Notes: generated by a model from the sequence alone, not told the origin. A DNA stretch of 64,000 nt from Sanderia malayensis (GCA_013076295.1 RQOL01000531.1:682001-746000); one strand, 5' to 3'; positions 11,401 through 23,744 are shown, numbered from the stretch's first letter. Program-made: numbers and translations.

Positions 11401-13191
11401 ATTGAAGTAATAAATAAGTGACAATTTTGCATTGCATTTTAGCACAGAAAATGTGGATTCGTCAAGACAAGTCTGGCAAATTTCATTATTTTCTGATAGA
11501 AAAAAGCTAAGCAGCCCAACATTGGCTAAACAAACTTTTAAAGCTTTGCTCACAAGCTATAAATGTTTTTTACTAGGCTAACAGGTACAAATATACAAGT
11601 GTTAAGTTTTTTATGTTAACTAAAACCCACATGTGTTTAAAATATTATCGCAACAATAAGTCAAACTAAATATAGCATCGAGTATTATAACACCAGGGAT
11701 CAAATGAAGATTTTGGAAGACTTTTAAAAAAAGGGATGTGTGAATGCTACACACATAAAATCTTTTATTTAGTTAATCTGGAAAATAATGAAAACAAAAG
11801 AAAATGTAAGCATTTCAAAAGAATTTCAGAAGATCTCAGGTGACTCAATTACTATGATAGCACCAAGTGATTTTAACATTAAAATTTTCTCAAAAATCCA
11901 GTTGCCAAAGAGTTGCCTTTTGGATAAAAATGATACACAAAACCCATTTGTCAAGAAGAATGATTTCAAACATAACCATACCCTCCTCATTATCATCACA
12001 AAATAGCTGAAACTGCTGAATGAATGTTTTATGCCAAGAGGTCTGTCCCACATGCCAAACGTAATAAGTCAAAATCAGTACAGCTTCTTAAGTATTTATC
12101 ACCTGAAAGGCCAGAATCTTACAGATGATTTCTGATAAAAAAGCATGTACCTGTCTTGTGCAAATTTTTTTATCTTCTTAAAATCCTCAGCATCAGTTGG
12201 CTTGATGTAACTGTTAAATATCTCAGATGAATAATCACCAAGCATAGGATTCCAGCTGGCCAAGTCTGATGTTGATCTGTTAATTGAAATAAAATCCCCA
12301 GTTACACCTACTTTTTCATAAGAAACTTTCTATAAGAAACCGAATTAAAAAAGGTTAAGAAACAACAGTACTTAAAACAACTAAAAAAACTGATTAACTT
12401 GGAAAATATACAAAAATCCAAAATTCATATTTTTCATTCAATATTGCATATGGCTGGATAGAGTAAAACTTAAATAAGAAAAAGAAACAGTGATGATTAA
12501 CCTACCAAGTTGAAGAATTATGCTGTGTGATATTTTTGGGATGGCAATTAAAAAATTCTTAGAGACTCTTAGGAAACTGGAATATTGAGGTTGTTTCTTA
12601 TAAATATGTGTATTAAATGTTAATGAGAAATTTCATTACCCCGATGTGTAATAAGTAATAGCAAGGTACTTTCAAACTTCAAAATTAATGATAATAATAT
12701 ACACGCACAAGGGAGAAAATGTCATTTGAATACAAAAAATATAATATGGTGCTCGAAGGGTGTTTGTTTGCTTATTCAATGCGATCTAAAATTGCAATCG
12801 AAGCCAAACCTCACACCTTAAAATCGCAAAACATTTCTTTTGCATAGCAAAGCAAAAGGGACGTCACCTGTGCAGCACGACTGACACCACGTGCAACAAG
12901 ATAAACCACGATGAAGCGAAATCAAGTTAAGATATTCATGTTACTTTACAGTCCAGGGCCAGCTCTCGGGCTCTTTAGGTTGTTGAACATGGAAAAACAC
13001 TATTCTAATTACGGTGAAAGCTTAAAGATTTATTTTTTCGAGCAAAGAGCTGAAGACTGAGCAGCACACAATTGGCCTAACAATATACCTAAATGATATA
13101 AGTGACATTGCTCATAATGAGATGTATGCTTGCTGACACGGCCCTGGTGTGCATTACGAAATAAAAAGCTTCCTCACCTTGGGTCATTCAT
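5438..13191 (-). CDS. RRM-MYND-multi-Tudor protein (TDRD1-like)
   Basis: Seven exons joined by phase: 13191-13178, 12276-12151, 11299-11215, 11038-10947, 10440-10153, 9947-9892 and 9633-5438, giving 1618 aa. An RRM comes first (RNP2-like LYLGNI at 64-69; RNP1-like TTFGFATV near 103-110), followed by a charged helix and DTA-type repeats. A MYND zinc finger occupies about 225-260 (C225, C228, C236, C239, C244, C248, H256, C260). Four clear Tudor domains centre near residues 380, 610, 870 and 1085, with YRA and DYGN core motifs. A degenerate fifth near 1500 has DRGSYG in place of DYGN. Extended Tudor domains bind symmetrically dimethylated arginine on Piwi proteins, and MYND plus Tudor is the TDRD1 plan, so a scaffold role in germ granules and the piRNA pathway is likely. 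Between Tudors 4 and 5 lies a Q/S/R/G-rich linker. The ATG at 13191 is supported only by phase and a good donor. Confidence 0.88.
6626..7920 (-). repeat. 651-bp in-frame tandem duplication of a Tudor module
   Basis: Two copies (about 7920-7277 and 7269-6626 in gene order) are nearly identical over about 645 bases with a period of exactly 651 bp, or 217 codons. Each copy carries a linker beginning AEIKAVEAKAKP and one complete Tudor domain. Differences are scattered single substitutions, such as E/H before REAIE and R/K before LMEYS. This indicates a recent duplication or ongoing gene conversion. Confidence 0.95.
9719..9836 (+). pseudogene. Inverted, degenerate copy of the MYND exon
   Basis: On the plus strand, within the intron just upstream of the MYND-bearing exon, the sequence resembles the start of that exon read from the minus strand. 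It shares gtgcatttgctgtg, gcaagatgta, attgcagcag and gcgttgactgg in order. Translation gives RQCARCTELYCSSKCQGVDW, which is plainly MYND-like. A short deletion shifts the frame after the first cysteines and a stop follows soon after, so it cannot encode a complete finger. Exon and copy are about 85 bp apart in opposite orientation. Confidence 0.8.
10155..10253 (-). repeat. 15-bp coding minisatellite in the Tudor gene
   Basis: Exon 5 ends in repeats of about 15 bp encoding five-residue units (SDTAT, SDIAI, RDTAM, RDTTM and similar). The units stay in frame, so copy number could vary without breaking the protein. No function can be assigned. Confidence 0.85.
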
Positions 13192-13930
13192 TTTCAACGT
13201 CTTCTAGATTAGATTTTAAGCATGATTTAGAAAATGCAACACTCACTTCACTGTTACCTTTCGTTCTTCCTTCAAAACTTGCCAAGAAAGGAAGTCACTC
13301 ACTACCTTGTCAGGCAAACGAAACGAAATCGTGTGCACATGTGGGATATCATCACGTGACTAACAAAAAGGGGGGCGGGATAAATCCTCAAATAAGCCCC
13401 TCATTGAATAAACCCCCAACCTGATAATTACTTGCAAGGATACCGAGTCTAATTATCAGGACATTCAATTTCTGCAGTGACTGTATTGCAAATAGCAATA
13501 ATTCTATCAAATAACAAAGCTTTTGTAAAGCTTAACACGGCAAATTTTCTATTAACCCCCGGGGACTTATTTACATCAAGCACTTTAAAGGGGGGCTTCA
13601 TAAATGACTCATGCAGATATCACGACTAATGCAGATATTTTGCATGTTCAAAAAACAAACGAATAATCACAGTATTGCACAAGGAATTGGGAGCCTTCTC
13701 TTACTCCTTTTGTAAACCGACGGAAACATCGACGAAAACTCTTCAGGAAACAGCAACAACAACAACAACAACAACAACGTGGTCTATGATTGATCTATGA
13801 TTGATCTATGATTATTGATTTGCAATCGTTTTAAATCACGTGACACCAACTCAAGCATGAGACAATACGTTCAAATAAAACAATCCATTGCGTTGCCAGG
13901 TGATGTTTTGAATATTCTTGAAACTTGGCA
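13192..13930. promoter_or_regulatory. Upstream region of the Tudor gene, with E-boxes
   Basis: This 0.7-kb spacer lies between the Tudor start codon and the eIF3a stop; both genes read leftward. It holds two TCACGTGA palindromes (13352-13359 and 13836-13843). It also has an 11-bp inverted repeat (cctgataatta/taattatcagg, about 13421-13461), a (caa)n run near 13755-13779, and a triplicated tgattgatcta-like motif after it. CACGTG is the core bound by bHLH-zip factors such as USF or MiT/TFE. Regulatory use here is inferred. Confidence 0.45.
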
Positions 13931-16900
13931 TTAGCGACGAACCCTTGTCCAACCCTCATCTTCTTGGTCAGAAGGTCGCCAGGACTTCTCACGATCACCA
14001 CGTGGCCCAACACGTGACGCTTGCCATGAACGACCTTTGGCGATTAAAAAAAGCACAGATCTCATTAACGTGTACCAGCACAAAGTTTACAAATAGAAAA
14101 CTTTGTTAAAAATAGACAATGAAAGTACATGCATGTACTTTCATTGAAAACTTGAGATTGAGAATATATTGCACCTTGGCTCAAACAAATTCCGAACTCC
14201 TATATGCATCTTGCATGTCAGATAAGTGCTTTCAACTGCATTTTATATCCAATCCAACATACTATATAATGGAATATACAATATACAAAAATTGATTCTG
14301 ACTAACCTTCAGTCTTGTCTTTTGGTGCTTCATCCCTTCTCCAACTGCCTCCTCCCCCCTGATTGCCACTGTCCCCCCTATCATCTCTCCATCCACCACC
14401 AGATCTACCAAATCCACCACGGTCGTCATCACGTCGACGTCTCATGTCACCACGATCCGAGTCACCACGTGAAGATCGTGCAAAATTGCGATCACGATCA
14501 CGATCACGATCACGATCACGATCACGATCACGATCACGATCACGATCACGATCACGATCACGATCACGATCACCACTCACTTCATCAAGATTGCGACGCT
14601 GAGAAGGCGGGATGTAGCGTCCACCGCTTGTGAGCTCTACAATCGAATCATGAAACATAAGCTTGGAGAAATACGTACGCGAAACTTTCTCAGCAGTGAA
14701 TTGTACTCAGCCTCACGAGGTGATTTTATTACATAACAGCCCGATCATAGACTCTCTCTCAGGCCATTCAATGGCCAAAAACTTGATAGGTCAAAGGCCA
14801 AAAAACCATCGCCCAAAAACGACATTGATTCATGACCCCGTGACCTCATGGCCAACATTCATCGTAAGCTTCCCAGATATTATCATTTCTACCAATGATT
14901 CGACTATGCAAGGTACTGTCTCAAGACTCATTACATCGCAAACTCATCACCCACAATTACACGGACGCAAGCAACAAGCAACAACCATACCTCTTTGTGG
15001 TGGGGCATCTCTGCTGATTTCCCTTGCAGGAGGTCGCGCATCGGGTCCTTTTCTCCAAGAAGAATCATCATGATCACTGCGCGGCTCTGGCCTGCGTCTC
15101 CAATTGTCACGTGGTTCCTGCTCTTTACTTTTCGATGCAGCAGCTATTGCTGCCTCTCTTTCTTCCATTTCCCGTTGACGAAGTTTCTCTTCGATCTCCC
15201 TCTCTCTTTCCATCTTCTTCCTTTCAATTTCGGCCAATTTTCTGTTCCTCTCCTCCTCTTCTTTGCGTTTTGCTTCTCTTTCAATTTCCAACCTTCTCTC
15301 TTCTTCTTCTTTTTCTAGAACAACAAAAAGGCGGTGATCATTTAATGGTGATTTGGCAGACCATCTTAGCAGTAGCGTAAACTGATACCTTTATTGGTGG
15401 ATGGGTGCCTCAAGACAAAAAACATCCATAGAGCGAGCAGACAATTGGATACACTGAGTTACAATTATTAATAACAACTTCCATTGCACTAGTCCACACA
15501 ACGAAAGCAAACAAAAGGCCCAAAGCTGTCGTCTATTATATAAAAGTATTTTAAGAGCACAACATCAAACATTGTTAATCGAGCAACACCTTTACAACTC
15601 CAATCATCATAAAGGTCAAAAAAAAATTATGGAAAATACCTTTGCGTATTCTTTCCTCTTCTGCCTTTCTCGCGGCTTCTTTCTTTTCTTCAATATAAGA
15701 GCGCTTTCTCTCTTCAATTCTTTGCTTACGACGTTCTTCAAGCCTCTCTTGCTTCACTTGCTCCAAGCGAGATTCAAAGTTTTGCAGGGCAGACTGCAAA
15801 CAAAATCGATAACACAAACCTAAAACCTAATCCAAAGAATGTTCCTCAACTTGAAAAATGAACACATACCAAATAAACAAACGTAGTCGAATTTCACCTG
15901 ATACACATCTGCACGCTTATTTGTCAACAGACCCACAAAATCATCTTTATCAGAGATCATTCTCTCCAGTCTATACTTGGTCTTCAAAGCAGATTCATGT
16001 GACCTCTTTGAATTCTCCACCTGCAAGCAAGGAACACAACTTCATAATCTCATCCACCATATTTCAAGCAATTAGCCAATTAAGTGTCACAGCAGAAAGA
16101 GAGATTCAACACGAATCGAGCAGTATGTATGATATCATGGCAAGTAGTAGATCTATTTGATATCACTGGGAGAATAACATCTATTAAACATGGCAAGCAG
16201 CACATTCATGCAGTACCGCAAATCACAAAAATCCCCCCTTCAAGAAAATCCCGCCCTCGAATAAATCCCCACCTTAAAATTACAAATTGCTGATAATCCC
16301 CCCTCGAATAAGCCACCCATTCCAAATATGTTGATCCTTGTCACCACTACCTAATGGCACAACAGATCTTCTCTTACCTTAGGGCACCACGTTTCCTTAC
16401 ATGTCCTTGTATTACAAATACGAGTATATATTATACATATAGTATGGAATATCGCATAAGTTTTTTATGTATCATGTTTCAGATAATCTTATGACCCCCC
16501 CCCCCCACGCCTCGTATATGCCCCCATCCAAAAAAAACAAAAATAAATAAGCCAACAGGGGGACTAGATTGTACCTGTTACTGATAATAAACAACAGGCA
16601 TAATGTTCTCACACATACCTTTTCTTCTTCTTGCTGTTCCCAGAAATTCTTCGCATCGACAGCCTCCTTCTCGTATCTCTTCTCCAGCAACGGAATTTCT
16701 TCTCTTTTCATTGCTCGCGCCATGTAATCAATCTACGCAAGACAAAAATAAAATAAACATTATTCCAAGCAGCTCAACAAGAAAGCAATGCATCCAGAAT
16801 GAAACTAAAAATAATACCATATTTCCTCTAATAAGCGCCCGGGTGCATATTAAATACTTTGCAAAATTGGAAAAATATTTTGCAAAATTATTTGAACAAA

Positions 16901-19900
16901 ACAGTGAAAATGTAAGAATTAATTGACACTTTTTGATTTTAGAGTGGGTACTTATTGGAGGGGCGGTTAAAAGAGGGTGGGCGCTAATTTGAGGAAATAC
17001 GGTATCCATTCAAAATCTATCTGCACTGGTTTTAAATAATCTAATCTAAAAAAGAAGGGGTTCTCCAGAAAAAGTTGCGCAAGTTGTTGAATCAGAGACT
17101 CTGAGAAAATTAAAGAATACCAACCCTTTTCTCTTGGGTTTTCATCTTGAGATTGAGTTCCCTTTTCTCTTTATCCAACTGCTCAACTTGAATACGAATG
17201 ATATCATCTTCATTCATATCCTCAATTTGCTAAACAAAAACGACAATCAATAAATAATTGCACATAATTTTTGTCAAAGCTCGGTAAAAATAAAAATCAA
17301 CTCATACCTCCGAGGTTAAGCCCTTGAATGCCTTCTTGCCAACGTCAGTTTCAGTAAGAGTTTTAACTCTTTCCAAAACTTGTTGTTTCTTAACTTTGGC
17401 ATATTCCTGTTGCTTGCGTTCTTCTTCTCTTCTGGCTCTTTCTTCTTCCAATCTCTTCTCTTCAGCTTTCTTCAACTTCGTTTTCTGTTCGTTAATCTTG
17501 GCCTGCTCTTGACGCTCCTATACGAGAAGATAGATAAAAATTGATTAAAAATCAAAAATAATATTTGCTAAAAGCATCGACGACTTAACAAAATGTTTCA
17601 AAGATCTGACGAAACGATTCGAAGATCTTGCAAAGTCTTCTATACTTGTTGCTTTTGCATCAAATAATACAATCACAACAGCCCTTCGGCTCATTTCATA
17701 TCATCTCTGAATATGTGTCATACTATGGATAAACTGCCACTACTTGACAATACTCAAAGCCGTATTAGCATTAGTACTATCCTAGAACGTATGATAGGTA
17801 AATAATTGTAAACAAATAATATAAGACACAGATGTATTTAGGAAAACATACCAGCTTGTTTCTCATGCTTTCAATTTTCTCCTTTCTTGATTCAATCACG
17901 GATCTTCGATTAAGGATATGAGTATGTTCTTTCCTTTCCTGTCTCAGATACTGTTGGACAAGTTGCTCTCTCTGCTGCTGGCGGTCCTTCTGTTTTTTAA
18001 AAGTACAAATAATAATGATAACACTTAATATAGTAATAAAAATTGCATTAATACACACCTAAGCCATGGCAAAAACAACAAGAAACAAATTATTTGATAT
18101 GATATTGATATTCTGTTAGTCAATCTATTCATAAAAATAGTTGAGCCTAAATATGACTATTTTTAAAGTCAAATTCCTTGCCACATTTGGTACCAATCAT
18201 TTTCTGTCTGCATTGATGTAAGAGCTCGCCGTAATATCAAATACAGAAAGCAGAGTTTAGTGCACATAAGATGACCCTACCTTGATCAAATCCGGATAAA
18301 TGTTGTAGAAAGACTTCTGCAACCCTTGAGACAGCAAAACAAGCTGGCTTCGTGTTTTCTCAGATGGCAAACTCTAAAAGCAATAAGCAACATATTAACT
18401 GACAGTGATATTAAACAATGTATTGGCAAAACTGATGAGAACTAAGGGACGTTTGACTCTAGAGCCGGTCAATGATAGCGTACAATAACAGTATTACTAA
18501 ACTGTACAAAAAGAGTATTCGTGTATGTTTCACCTGAATAAATGGGCCTTCAGGAACTTCTTCTCTCATGGCCACAACCAAAGTGGTGCCGAAATTCACA
18601 AATTTCTGGCGCTGGTCTATAGACAGCTAAAAAGAGAAATCACAAACATTAAAAAACAAACCAAATGTCAGAGGTTACTAAAGCAGACAAACCAAACGTC
18701 AAGCTAATTCAAAGGTCAGATAAAAAAGGTCAGAACTTAGTTCTTGATCGCATGCATTGCATTGGTAAGGTAGTGCTCACCTGAAGATCTTTCGACTTGA
18801 CAGCTTCAACGACTATTCTCTCGACTTCGTGCTCGTTGAGAAATGGAACGAGCGAGACAAGTTTTGAAAAACTCATCCTGTCATACACTTGGGAAATCTA
18901 AAACAAACAAAAACCATGAACAATCTGCATATGAAACAGCGGCATTTGAATTCCCAACGTCTAAGACAACTACGACCTTTAAAAAACCTCAGTAATTTGA
19001 ATATCTTTCAATCTGCTACGATTTTGACATGCATTATTCAGGCATAACCTTGGACAATCTGATACTTTGATGATTAGTTAAATTTCTTGTTGTTCAGAGC
19101 ACGCAACATAAAACTCAGTGAAGAGATCACAACGGTTTAAGTTGAGCTTAAAGTTTCACGCTTAATTCGTTCATCAGAAAACCGAGATTCATCGATAAAA
19201 AGCTGTTCAACTAATAAGATTGTTCAAAAAAGCAAAACGTTTCTCCTTACTTGCTTTAGCATTCTGACTGTTGTTATTTCTTTGAGCGGTCGAACATACT
19301 GGCTATAGTCGTCTTGCCCTTCCAAGAATTCCAGAATTGTTTGCATTTTTTTGCAAAGCTTGAGTGGCTGAAAGTCCTCTTCGAGCCATTTATAAAGATT
19401 CGCAATCTCGGGAATCACATTGGGAATGACGTTGGCCTTCAACTGCAAGACAAAAATGACAATTAGATCTATACTAAATTACATCTACGAAATTATACAA
19501 CATATATTGTCTCTATGTACATAACATAATAGCTATAGGTATATCTCCTGATGAGTGGGAAACCACGAAACATGCTTGTCGGGATACAGAGTTTAGTCTC
19601 TTGACTCTTTTCTTCTTCGTTATGTCTAGTTCTACTTTAATGTATTGAGCACTCTTACGGGAAACCGAAACACAGACTTGTAACATAACAGCTATACACT
19701 CTCAATTTAGTACAATATATATAAATATTGGATATAAAAACAAAGGTCCACAGAAAGGATTAAGATACAGACAATGTTTCTCCAAGCAAAAAATGCTTTT
19801 TTTCCCATAAAAGTCTATGCAGATGATGTGCAAATAATATCAAAGTGGGTAATTCTGCATGAATCATTGTGAATTAATTATAACAGTAATTAAATGAAAA

Positions 19901-22900
19901 TAAAAATCTCGCACGTACCATTTCTTTGACAAGAAACGCCCTTGTTGGAATACTTGTCAGACCAAGAAGTGATGACAGCCTCTTTGCCTTTTCGTGAGCA
20001 GTGTCATCGTAATTCAAATACTCTTCCAATTCACTTTTGCCAGCAGAAATTGCCACAGATAAAGTAGCAAGAAGGACTTTGGAACTTATCCTACAAACAA
20101 TAAGATGTCACACATTTTACTATCTAACCATTGAAACACAAACAAAGATATCTAGATTTCATGAAAACCAGAATGGCAGGGCATTATTTAATCATTTAGT
20201 GTGCAACGACTTAGTTTGTGGGATTTTGTTTGATATCATGATCAAAACTCTTGAAAGGAACTAAGACACTTCAATATACCAAGAATTTGCTATGCAAAAT
20301 GGAATTTAATTATAGCGTGAAGCAGTTCATGAGATAAGAGGAGTTGTTCAATGTTCCAAAAATCTGTGATGGCCTGTTATATTGCAAACTTTATACACTA
20401 AAAACCCCACGTATATGGGAACCAATGGAATAAAAATCTTTAGACTGACTATTTTAATGAAACAAAAGAATAAACGACAGCCCATGTTATTTAGACAACA
20501 GGCTGGACACAAAACAAAAGATAAAATTCAATCATACTTCTGCGTTTCTTCTTGGCTAATGCTTTTCTTCTGCTCCTTGGATAAGACATAAAGTTTGCGC
20601 AAGGCAGCTGCATGGAATTGATAATTGCCTGCTTTCCAAAACACAAGAGCCATTTTCTCATAGTAATTTGCAAGCACGTGTGGCTTGGGTGGTTTTTTCG
20701 ACCACTGCATCAGGCCATGGATATCTTCTATTGCTTTGAAAGCTTCCTGCAAAATATATCAGTACAAATAAATTACAACTATAGTTTGACCATGATTTCA
20801 GTCAAACTTCTCAATACGTCAATATTTCTTTCATTATACATTCACTTTCTTTCTTTTGTTGGACTCATGTTGGACCTGTCATAACATGAAACCTTCATCT
20901 ACATCTACATATTAATCAGCAAAACCTACGAGGCATCACGCTGATAGAGATCAACACACTACCCATATAGTGCTGGGTAGTGCGTTGTATATGGGTAGTG
21001 CGTTGAAACCTTAATACCACTGGGCATTCAGCTAGTTGAGACTCAGCTGTACTTTTTCAATTATAAAGAAATATCATAGGTGCTGCTCATGAAAGCAAGA
21101 ATTCACTGGAAATGTTTGTATTTACACTATTATTACTGCAGAAGGTAAATCAGAAAAACATACCTGCCATAATTCCATGGTAATTGCACTGTCTAGCTGA
21201 GACAACCTTGTCTCTAAATGCATTTGCAAGCTTTCTGCATTGTTCAGGTTGATGGCATTTGGCTGGCCTTGGTACTTGTGGATTTGAGAGAGGTGATTTC
21301 TGATCTAAAAACAAATAAAGGTCTTTTAAAGTATTGGAAAACAAAAGATATGCAATTAAAATATATGAATAACTACAACGAAAAAACATTCAAAACAGTG
21401 AAAAAGCTTACATGGTCACAAAGTTTTCTAAATTCTGTTCTTCTGTTATACTTCAAACAGAACTTGAAAGCTATATTAAAAAGAAATAGTTACAACTAGA
21501 ATCTGAAAACAAAAAAGTATAAATGCCTTTTACAAAAACAAAGATACTAAAGCAATAAGTTTGAGCTACGTACCTTGCTGGGCAGTATCCTGGTACAGCC
21601 TCTCCACTCTGATGTTGTTTCTGAGTAGATCAAGGACATTTCTGTAGGCCTCCCAAAGAAATTTGACCCATGGGGTAAGAAGGACTCTGTCCGTTCTATC
21701 TTGAGTGTCTTCTGCACTTACACTGCTAAGCAAAAGTCTGCAAGAAAAACAATAAATGCTCCATGATTTTCAAAAGTACAAAATGAAAGCAATAGATGAA
21801 CCAGTGGGGAAGTGCAGTTTGCATAGGATATAATTCTAAAGTTCTGAAGTTCTTATAAAATAAAGACAACAAGGACATGCCATCTCAATTCAAAAATAAC
21901 ACACAAAGCAAGCAAAGAACATATGCACAAAATCAATTTCCAGTTGATTTTGTGCATATATCAACAAAAATTTCAAATAGAAAAATCGTTGATTTCTATA
22001 CGATTCTGTTTTGCTAGCAGTAAACAATCCTCATTTTGTTAACTAAAACAAATTCTGTTTCCCCTTGATGTGTGACTTGCAGAGATTCAATTATCTTGCA
22101 AAATATGAAGTACTAATGAAAACATTTCTTAATCTTACCCTTCAGGAGTCTCCAACTGATCAAGATCTTCAACAAGAACCTGATCTCTTGACTGTTGCCT
22201 GGCATTTTCTGCAGTGTCCTCGGCAAGTTTCAAAAAATATCTGATAATCTCTTCCAAAGAAGCAAAGTTGATCTGTTGGCAAATGAGCTTGTATTGGTAA
22301 AGACCTTCTTTGGCACTGACACTGCGTTTCAGCTCCACACAAAGGCTAAGATAAAGCTTAAGTATTGGCTCATGGATCTTCTGCCATGTGCGATGTTTCT
22401 TGCTCTTTATCACATCGTACAAGACATCAAGAGCAGCCTCTTTTGTTCCAACATCAACAAATTCTGAAAGAGAAATCATGGTGATCTATACATAACAGGA
22501 TATGCAAATCTTATCATTTCACCTTAAAATTTAGCAAAATATCACAATATACTTTATAATACATTAATTAAGCACTAGGACGTTTCATTCCCTTCATTAA
22601 GCTAAGAGGCGTTTATTCATTATGGGACGACACGACCATCAACAATGTGTCTTTACATATGAGCGTGTATAAATCGAGGAGGGGGCGTCTATTACAGTTT
22701 CCTTTATAGAAACTGGACGCCAAACGAAAAAGCCAATTAATCGATGTATTACGGTAAAACATGTGAGGATGTGCAATCAAAATTCTATTCATCTGACATG
22801 CCGCATGCCTTATTTCTGATTATTTTTAGGCCGTAATAAATCAGATTGTTCTACCAGTAACATCATTTAAACTGTATATAATACACCTGATCTTACCGTG

Positions 22901-22945
22901 AGCCCTTTTCAGGGCATTCTCGGGCTTCTGGAAGTAGTGAGGCAT
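13931..22945 (-). CDS. eif3a: Eukaryotic translation initiation factor 3 subunit A
   Basis: Twenty exons: 22945-22897, 22463-22139, 21737-21574, 21470-21412, 21304-21164, 20746-20538, 20090-19919, 19442-19251, 18897-18781, 18626-18534, 18373-18281, 17989-17852, 17517-17308, 17229-17125, 16732-16619, 16020-15898, 15793-15640, 15314-14991, 14636-14307, 14034-13931. The sum is 3216 nt, giving 1071 aa. The protein starts [15 protein letters not shown] and contains the helical/PCI core (AFKFC, INLNN, METELWQ-like MELWQ, PPKP, LATLS). A long charged helical spectrin-like region follows ([20 protein letters not shown]), and the C-terminus is RD-rich, ending DEGWTRVRR. eIF3a is the scaffold of the eIF3 complex on the 40S subunit and drives initiation in the cytoplasm. 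It is shorter than human eIF3a (1382 aa) because the C-terminal DR-type repeats are fewer. Intron 14 uses an unusual GTTGGT donor. Confidence 0.97.
14117..14146. repeat. Perfect 30-bp palindrome in the last eIF3a intron
   Basis: caatgaaagtacatg followed immediately by its exact reverse complement, with no loop, about 83 bp upstream (in gene order) of the last exon. It may be a relic of a small inverted-repeat element. It could also extrude as a cruciform or form an RNA hairpin near the 3' splice site. Confidence 0.9.
14489..14573. repeat. (cgatca)n hexanucleotide array coding (Asp-Arg)n in eIF3a
   Basis: About fourteen uninterrupted copies of a hexamer lie inside exon 19. On the coding strand the array reads as GAT-CGT repeats, hence a run of alternating Asp and Arg. 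Animal eIF3a commonly has DR-rich C-terminal repeats, but this one is a pure microsatellite and so likely length-polymorphic. The opposite strand reads as Arg-Ser repeats, which is only a frame shadow. Confidence 0.95.
16817..17002. mobile_element. 186-bp TA-flanked MITE in an eIF3a intron
   Basis: Inverted ends (ccatatttcctctaataagc and, reverse-complemented from the right, ccgtatttcctcaaattagc) are flanked by TA on both sides (16815-16816, 17003-17004). The interior shares cagtgaaaatgtaagaatta with the outer element at 27756-29650, so both belong to one family. TA duplication fits Tc1/mariner-type mobilisation. No coding capacity is seen. Confidence 0.8.
20951..21005. repeat. Imperfect 19-bp hairpin in an eIF3a intron
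   Basis: tcaacacactacccatata and tatatgggtagtgcgttga pair with one mismatch around a short loop that itself repeats gggtagtgcgttg. The internal direct repeat suggests a local duplication event rather than a structural RNA gene. Confidence 0.75.
21921..21959. repeat. Perfect 16-bp hairpin in an eIF3a intron
   Basis: atatgcacaaaatcaa (21921-21936) and its exact reverse complement (21944-21959) flank a 7-nt loop. It is too short for a standard animal pre-miRNA. Confidence 0.9.
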
Positions 22946-23026
22946 CTTCTTCCCGGTAAATAACAACCTATTAGACTCTTAAAGTGGCAAGATCACGAAA
23001 TCTTAATCGCCATAAAACAGCGGAAC

Positions 23027-23137
23027 ATGGTACCTCGAGAAAAGAACGTGGATGAACACCAGTGGGAGGCCTGGAGCCAAGACGAATTACCACGTGATCA
23101 GATAAGGAAGTTCTTCAAAGGTGGGAGCATCTACTAA
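23027..23137 (+). CDS. Short divergent ORF or first exon next to the eIF3a promoter
   Basis: An ATG lies 82 bp from the eIF3a start codon on the opposite strand and opens a 36-codon frame rich in charged and aromatic residues (begins MVPREKNVDEHQWEAW). A possible donor (AAAG|GTGGGA) falls after codon 31, so it may be the first exon of a spliced gene. However, no downstream plus-strand exon was found before the phosphatase gene. The family is not recognised. It could be a microprotein, an upstream antisense transcript, or chance. Confidence 0.3.
   Translation: MVPREKNVDEHQWEAWSQDELPRDQIRKFFKGGSIY
23090..23097. promoter_or_regulatory. E-box near the eIF3a start
   Basis: CCACGTGA lies 145 bp upstream of the eIF3a ATG, and inside the short divergent ORF. 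The CACGTG core is the bHLH-zip binding site. Similar cores lie upstream of the Tudor and phosphatase genes. Confidence 0.4.
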
Positions 23138-23744
23138 TTTATTTCATTCATCGAAAAGAAAGTTTTTGAGATCAGCTGTTCACTTAATTTTTCATAATAG
23201 AAAATCAACATAAACTTTTAGTAACAAATGAATTTATCAATTCAACATATAATTAATGAATTGCTTATTAAAAAAACATTGTATCTGAAGAATGAAACAT
23301 TATATCCCAAATGAAAGCAAAATTATTGCACTCGATAATTGTAAATCAGCGTGGAAATCTTATCATTACAGTAAAAGCTTTGCTCTGCGTATTAGAAAAA
23401 ATCCTCAAAATCAAATAAAAAAGAAATTATTAGTACCGAATTAGAGTGATAACCAAATACACACTTTTTTCATATGAACCTTTTCCGAGTTGGTTGCTGT
23501 TATTCTTAAATTTCCAATTGCTTCTATTTCGGTGATTTTGAGTTCAATATTCTTATAAACATTATTCTTATAAAATAAAAAGTGTGTAGATGTTGCAACT
23601 AACTTAGACACCTGACTAGATTAGATTTAATTATGCATAACAAACTTGAATTATATTCTGAGTAAATGACACACAAAATCAAAAGAAAAGTAAAGTAATA
23701 ATCGTAGTAGTTCTTCAAACTCCATGTTGGCTGTCAGTGTGGTC

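Noticed and set aside
14363..14633. Plus-strand frames with Ser-Arg or His-Asp repeats
   Set aside because: They are shadows of the eIF3a hexanucleotide array read from the other strand. No splice or start context supports an SR protein.
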